Assembly (NCBI RefSeq): GCF_030295405.1
Contig: NZ_AP027080.1
Span: forward strand, 4,857,001 to 4,921,000
Reading direction: 5' to 3'
DNA from: Mesoterricola silvestris
GTDB taxonomy: Bacteria > Acidobacteriota > Holophagae > Holophagales > Holophagaceae
DNA: 64,000 nt
Positions 61,069-64,000 of this stretch are shown here, one piece after another (the stretch's first letter is position 1; every line of letters begins with the position of its first letter). The notes beneath the pieces are model-generated. The model saw only the letters and a list, made by a program, of their open reading frames with translations, ran no database searches and was not told where the DNA came from. Both the position numbers and the translations under genes were made by a program.

Positions 61069-62039
61069 GGCCGGTGCACGAGGCCGGAGAGGCCGGGCTG
61101 GGAAAGGCGGGCCAGGGCCTGGTTGATCTGCTCACCGGTCAGCTGGCAGCGCAGGCCGATGCGCTTGCGCTCCTGGAGGATCTCCGGGGCCTGGCCCGCC
61201 TGCCCGCCCTGCAGGGTGGAGGCGACGGCCACGAAGCGCTGGACCCAGGGGGCCACCTGCACCACGCCCTCGGGGGACCCCGTGATGGACAATTCGAAGC
61301 GGTGGAGGCCGTTCCTGCCCACGTCGCCCGGGGTCACGCTCCAGGCCAGGGCATCGATGCCCTGGGGAAGGTTCCGGGCCAGCTCCGGCGGAACGCTGCC
61401 CGAGAGACCCTCCAGCATGGGCCGGGTCTGGATGAATCCCTGGAAGGGGGCCCGGGCATTGATCCATTCCGTGGCGCCCAGAACCGGGTGGCGGGGCGGG
61501 AAGGTGCCGGAGTCCAGGCGGGCCAGGGAGCGCAGGTCCCCCAGCCAGATGCGTCCGCCCGGATCCGCCACGGCGCGGATATGGAACTGGTTCACGTCCA
61601 GGATGACGTAGACGGGCAGCTCCTTCTTCCGCACCGGCAGGGAGCCTTCGGCGGGGAAGGCCTCGGTGATGGCCATCTGGACGGCCCGCTGGTCCTTGAA
61701 CCCGCCCAGCTGGATGAGGAAGTCCGGCGGGGTCCTGCCGTCGGGAAAGCTGAGCACATAGAAGTTGATGCGGCCGGATTCCAGGTGGGGGTCGATGCGG
61801 GCCTTCTTGAGGAAAAGGTCCAGGGTCTGGTCCGCGTAGGGGAACTTCGCGAGGTAGGTCTGGAAGCTCCGCTGCTCCAGGAGCCAACCGGCCTGCCCGG
61901 ACATGGCCACCACCGTGCCCGCCGGGGCCGACCCCACCCAATCCGGCGCCGTGGAGCGCTGCCGCCCGCAGGCGAGCGCCAGGGCCAGGACCGCGGCTCC
62001 GCCCAGGGTGGCACCGAGGATGCGGCGGGGCAGGTTCAT
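61065..62039 (-). CDS. Predicted lipoprotein of unknown function
   Basis: 324 residues starting at MNLPRRILG, preceded by GGAGAG. The signal peptide ends in a lipobox LALAC. The mature part begins DWVGSAPAGTVVAMSGQAG and is built of alternating strands and helices, resembling substrate-free DUF3352-type exported proteins, though weakly. It is the gene immediately before the sigma factor and may sense or report envelope state. An upstream ATG at 62078 would remove the signal peptide from the N-terminus and was rejected. Confidence 0.7.
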   Translation of the reverse strand: MNLPRRILGATLGGAAVLALALACGRQRSTAPDWVGSAPAGTVVAMSGQAGWLLEQRSFQTYLAKFPYADQTLDLFLKKARIDPHLESGRINFYVLSFPDGRTPPDFLIQLGGFKDQRAVQMAITEAFPAEGSLPVRKKELPVYVILDVNQFHIRAVADPGGRIWLGDLRSLARLDSGTFPPRHPVLGATEWINARAPFQGFIQTRPMLEGLSGSVPPELARNLPQGIDALAWSVTPGDVGRNGLHRFELSITGSPEGVVQVAPWVQRFVAVASTLQGGQAGQAPEILQERKRIGLRCQLTGEQINQALARLSQPGLSGLVHRP

Positions 62040-62082
62040 GGACTCTCCGTTCGTCTTGGCTACGCTCAACCGGGGCAAAAGC

Positions 62083-63870
62083 TTAGTCGGCCAGGGCCCG
62101 CAGGGCCATGGGCAGGTGCGGGCTCCTGAGGAGGTGCTGCTGTTCGCTGTCCGAAAGGAGGGCCCAGATGCGGGTGGAGGCCTCCCGGGGGGTCTTGGGG
62201 TTCAGCAGGAGTTCGGTCATGACGGCCGGGTGGGCCATGAGGGCGGCATGACCGGCGATGAGTTCAAGGATGGGCCGCGGCGTCAGTTTGTTCCGGGCCA
62301 GGCGCAGGAGGATGGTGGGATCCAGTTGCCGGTCGGCCACCAGCAGGCGCAGGGTGTCCTCGTCCTTGAGGATCTCCGCCGGCAGGTGGCGCATGAGTTC
62401 CCCGCCCGAGCCCCGCAGGGCCACGATGCGCTGGGGGATGGTCATCTGCTCGTAGCCCGCCCGGAGCATGTCCAGGGCGGCCTTCTTCACGGACAGATGG
62501 GGCACCCGCTGGTCCCGGAGCACCTCCAGCAGCACCCGGGGGGGGCCCTCCAGGCTGCGCAGCAGGCCCAGGGCGGTGTCCTCGCCCAGGTTCACGTTGT
62601 GCAGGAGGGCCTCCCGCACCGAAGGATAGGCGCTCCAGGTGCGGCTGAAGGCCAGCCGCTCCGCGCGGATGCCGTCCATCTGGGGAATGACCGCGATGAG
62701 TTCCCGGGCCGTGAGGCCGGGGTTCTCCAGGGCCACGGCGAAGACCTGGGGGTCCGGGTCCCGCAGGGCCGCCAGGATCTGGTCCGGCTGGGTGGCCTGG
62801 TTGGCCATGAACACGCGCTCCTCCAGCGAAACCCACCGCCCCTCGGACGGCATGGAGGAGAGTCCGCTGGCCTGGTTTGTCCGCCGCCGCTGGAGCCGGT
62901 CGAAGAAGACCTTGATGACCCGCAGCATGGCGGGCGCCCGGCGCTTGGCCCAGAAGGTCAGGTACTGGTACTCCGATTCCTCCGTCTGGCTGAACAGGCT
63001 CACGATGCGGTGGAGGTGCCGGCGGTTCTGGCCGCCCCGCTCCAGGAGCGCCACCAGGTCCCGGGTGCCCCCCATCTTCCGGCCCATGGGTCCCGGGCAC
63101 CAGGGGGACTCCCACAGGGCTTCCCGCACCGCGTCCTTGAAGTACCACCGCGCCTCCTGGTACACCTCCTCCAGGAGGTCCCCGTCGGCCCCCGCCAGGC
63201 GGGCCAGGAGGATCTCCTCCGAAAGGGCCGGGTTCCGCAGGGCCGCGGATCGCACGTCGGATTCCTCGTCCGCGAGGTACTTGCCCAGGTCCTCCTGGAT
63301 GAGGGTGGCTTCCGCCGCGGTGGCGCGGTCCTGCTTGGGGACCCGGTAGGGCAGGTGCGCGGGCCCCCGGCCCTGGGGGGGCAGGGTGAGGGCCTCCCAG
63401 TCCGCATCGGCGGGCGGCAGGGGAGGCATTTCCAGGGTCGTGCCCGAGGCGTTCACGGACTTGGCGAGCTGCTTGGCCAGTTGCTTGACGATGGGTTTGA
63501 GGTCCGGGGGCAGATCCTGGTAGATGGCCTTGATGGATTCCGCCCGCTCGGTCTTTACGCCCTCGGGGGCGCGCTCCATCTCCCGCATGAGGTCGAAGAG
63601 GGAGACCGCCATTTCCAGGTCCCGGCGGATGGGCTCCGGGGTGCTCTCGTTGCCGGCCAGGGCATGGAGCACCGGCGCGTGCACGAGCCAGTGGGGGGTC
63701 CGGGCGATGAGCGTGAGGAGCCGGGCGCTGGAGAGGTTGCGGGAAAGGCTTTCGATGAGTTCCAGCTGCCGCTCCGAGGGCATCTGGGGCCGGATGAGGG
63801 CGAGGTTCCGGAAATGGATCCGGTCCGGTTCCGGAAGGCTCAGGACGAAGGGTGCCTCGGGCTCCGCCAC
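62083..63870 (-). CDS. Large helical repeat protein (HEAT/leucine-rich-variant-like), unknown
   Basis: 595 residues from GTG with GGAGGGG just upstream. There is no signal peptide. Repeated short helical units are evident, such as SDVRSAALRNPALSEEILLA, LRDPDPQVFAVALENPGLTA and MAHPAVMTELLLNPKTPREA, each about 35-40 residues apart. This matches the leucine-rich-variant/HEAT style of cytoplasmic scaffolds. The gene is 43 bases upstream of the lipoprotein-sigma genes and likely in the same operon. Confidence 0.7.
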   Translation of the reverse strand: MAEPEAPFVLSLPEPDRIHFRNLALIRPQMPSERQLELIESLSRNLSSARLLTLIARTPHWLVHAPVLHALAGNESTPEPIRRDLEMAVSLFDLMREMERAPEGVKTERAESIKAIYQDLPPDLKPIVKQLAKQLAKSVNASGTTLEMPPLPPADADWEALTLPPQGRGPAHLPYRVPKQDRATAAEATLIQEDLGKYLADEESDVRSAALRNPALSEEILLARLAGADGDLLEEVYQEARWYFKDAVREALWESPWCPGPMGRKMGGTRDLVALLERGGQNRRHLHRIVSLFSQTEESEYQYLTFWAKRRAPAMLRVIKVFFDRLQRRRTNQASGLSSMPSEGRWVSLEERVFMANQATQPDQILAALRDPDPQVFAVALENPGLTARELIAVIPQMDGIRAERLAFSRTWSAYPSVREALLHNVNLGEDTALGLLRSLEGPPRVLLEVLRDQRVPHLSVKKAALDMLRAGYEQMTIPQRIVALRGSGGELMRHLPAEILKDEDTLRLLVADRQLDPTILLRLARNKLTPRPILELIAGHAALMAHPAVMTELLLNPKTPREASTRIWALLSDSEQQHLLRSPHLPMALRALAD

Positions 63871-63879
63871 AGCCCCTCC

Positions 63880-64000
63880 TCAGCAGCCGGGGAGGGCCAG
63901 GCTTGCCGTGAGGGCCGCGTCGCCCCGGAGGAGGAGGCCGTCGATGGCCACGCCCTGGATCCCGGCCACCTCCCGGGCCTGGGCCAGGTGGGCGGAGGAC
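63880..64000 (-). CDS. C-terminal end of an unidentified protein (partial)
   Basis: An open frame enters from the right edge and ends at 63880. The 39 visible residues read SSAHLAQAREVAGIQGVAID followed by a short Leu/Ala-rich tail ending in PGC. The stop lies 9 bases before the next gene's start, so it belongs to the same operon. Too little is visible to name it. Confidence 0.55.
   Translation of the reverse strand, partial: SSAHLAQAREVAGIQGVAIDGLLLRGDAALTASLALPGC

Overview
This window is very GC-rich and gene-dense, and it looks like a chromosome segment of an Acidobacteriota member, most likely class Holophagae (Geothrix/Holophaga/Mesoterricola-like). That placement rests on an Oar-like TonB-dependent receptor with an N-terminal carboxypeptidase-regulatory-like domain, strong G/C bias at third codon positions, and overall gene content. 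It is an inference without a database search. No rRNA, tRNA, CRISPR array or insertion sequence was seen.

Left part (1-23.8 kb): selenium and purine metabolism. The window opens with the end of selD, then a DUF3343 Se/S-carrier-like gene and yedF, closed by a terminator. After a 1 kb AT-rich regulatory region come a large TonB-dependent receptor, a long inverted repeat, and a short operon (small exported protein, acyl-CoA carboxyltransferase, CPBP protease-like membrane protein). Then follow the genes known from the E. coli ygeW-ssnA/xdh region and from the anaerobic purine (urate) degradation clusters of gut bacteria: ygeY, ygfK, an NCS2 xanthine/urate permease, a Tsx-type nucleoside porin, a threonine-synthase-like PLP enzyme, hyuA, ygeW, a second PLP enzyme in the position of ygeX, ssnA and an xdhC-family gene. 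The inferred route is purine entry through Tsx and the permease, ring opening and carbamoyl recovery (SsnA, HyuA, YgeW, YgeY, YgfK), and ammonia-releasing PLP lyases. The selenium genes at the left edge would supply the labile selenium cofactor of a selenium-dependent molybdenum hydroxylase. The hydroxylase (xdh) genes themselves are not in the window.

Middle part (23.9-36.3 kb): a three-gene peptide-export cassette (HlyD-type adaptor, C39-peptidase ABC transporter, second degenerate ABC protein), an RpiR regulator, a YycJ-type metallo-beta-lactamase protein, a predicted outer-membrane protein with a LolA-like protein, and an FHA/TPR/RDD membrane operon.

Right part (36.8-64 kb): a leftward operon rpiB-rph-patatin autotransporter-unknown-kimA-like; a rightward SNF2 helicase-SWIM-ridA-cysteine synthase operon; an SDR gene; a small double-glycine leader peptide gene followed 9 bases later by an erythromycin-esterase-like lipoprotein; a degenerate metallophosphoesterase; TauE/SafE, a membrane protein and a PfkB kinase; and a long leftward operon with queA, an MsbA-like exporter, TPR/HEAT proteins and an ECF-type sigma factor.

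The most interesting items are the double-glycine peptide/esterase pair (probably a substrate of the C39 exporter 23 kb away), the selenium-linked purine cluster with two PLP enzymes, and four intergenic long inverted repeats of different sequence.
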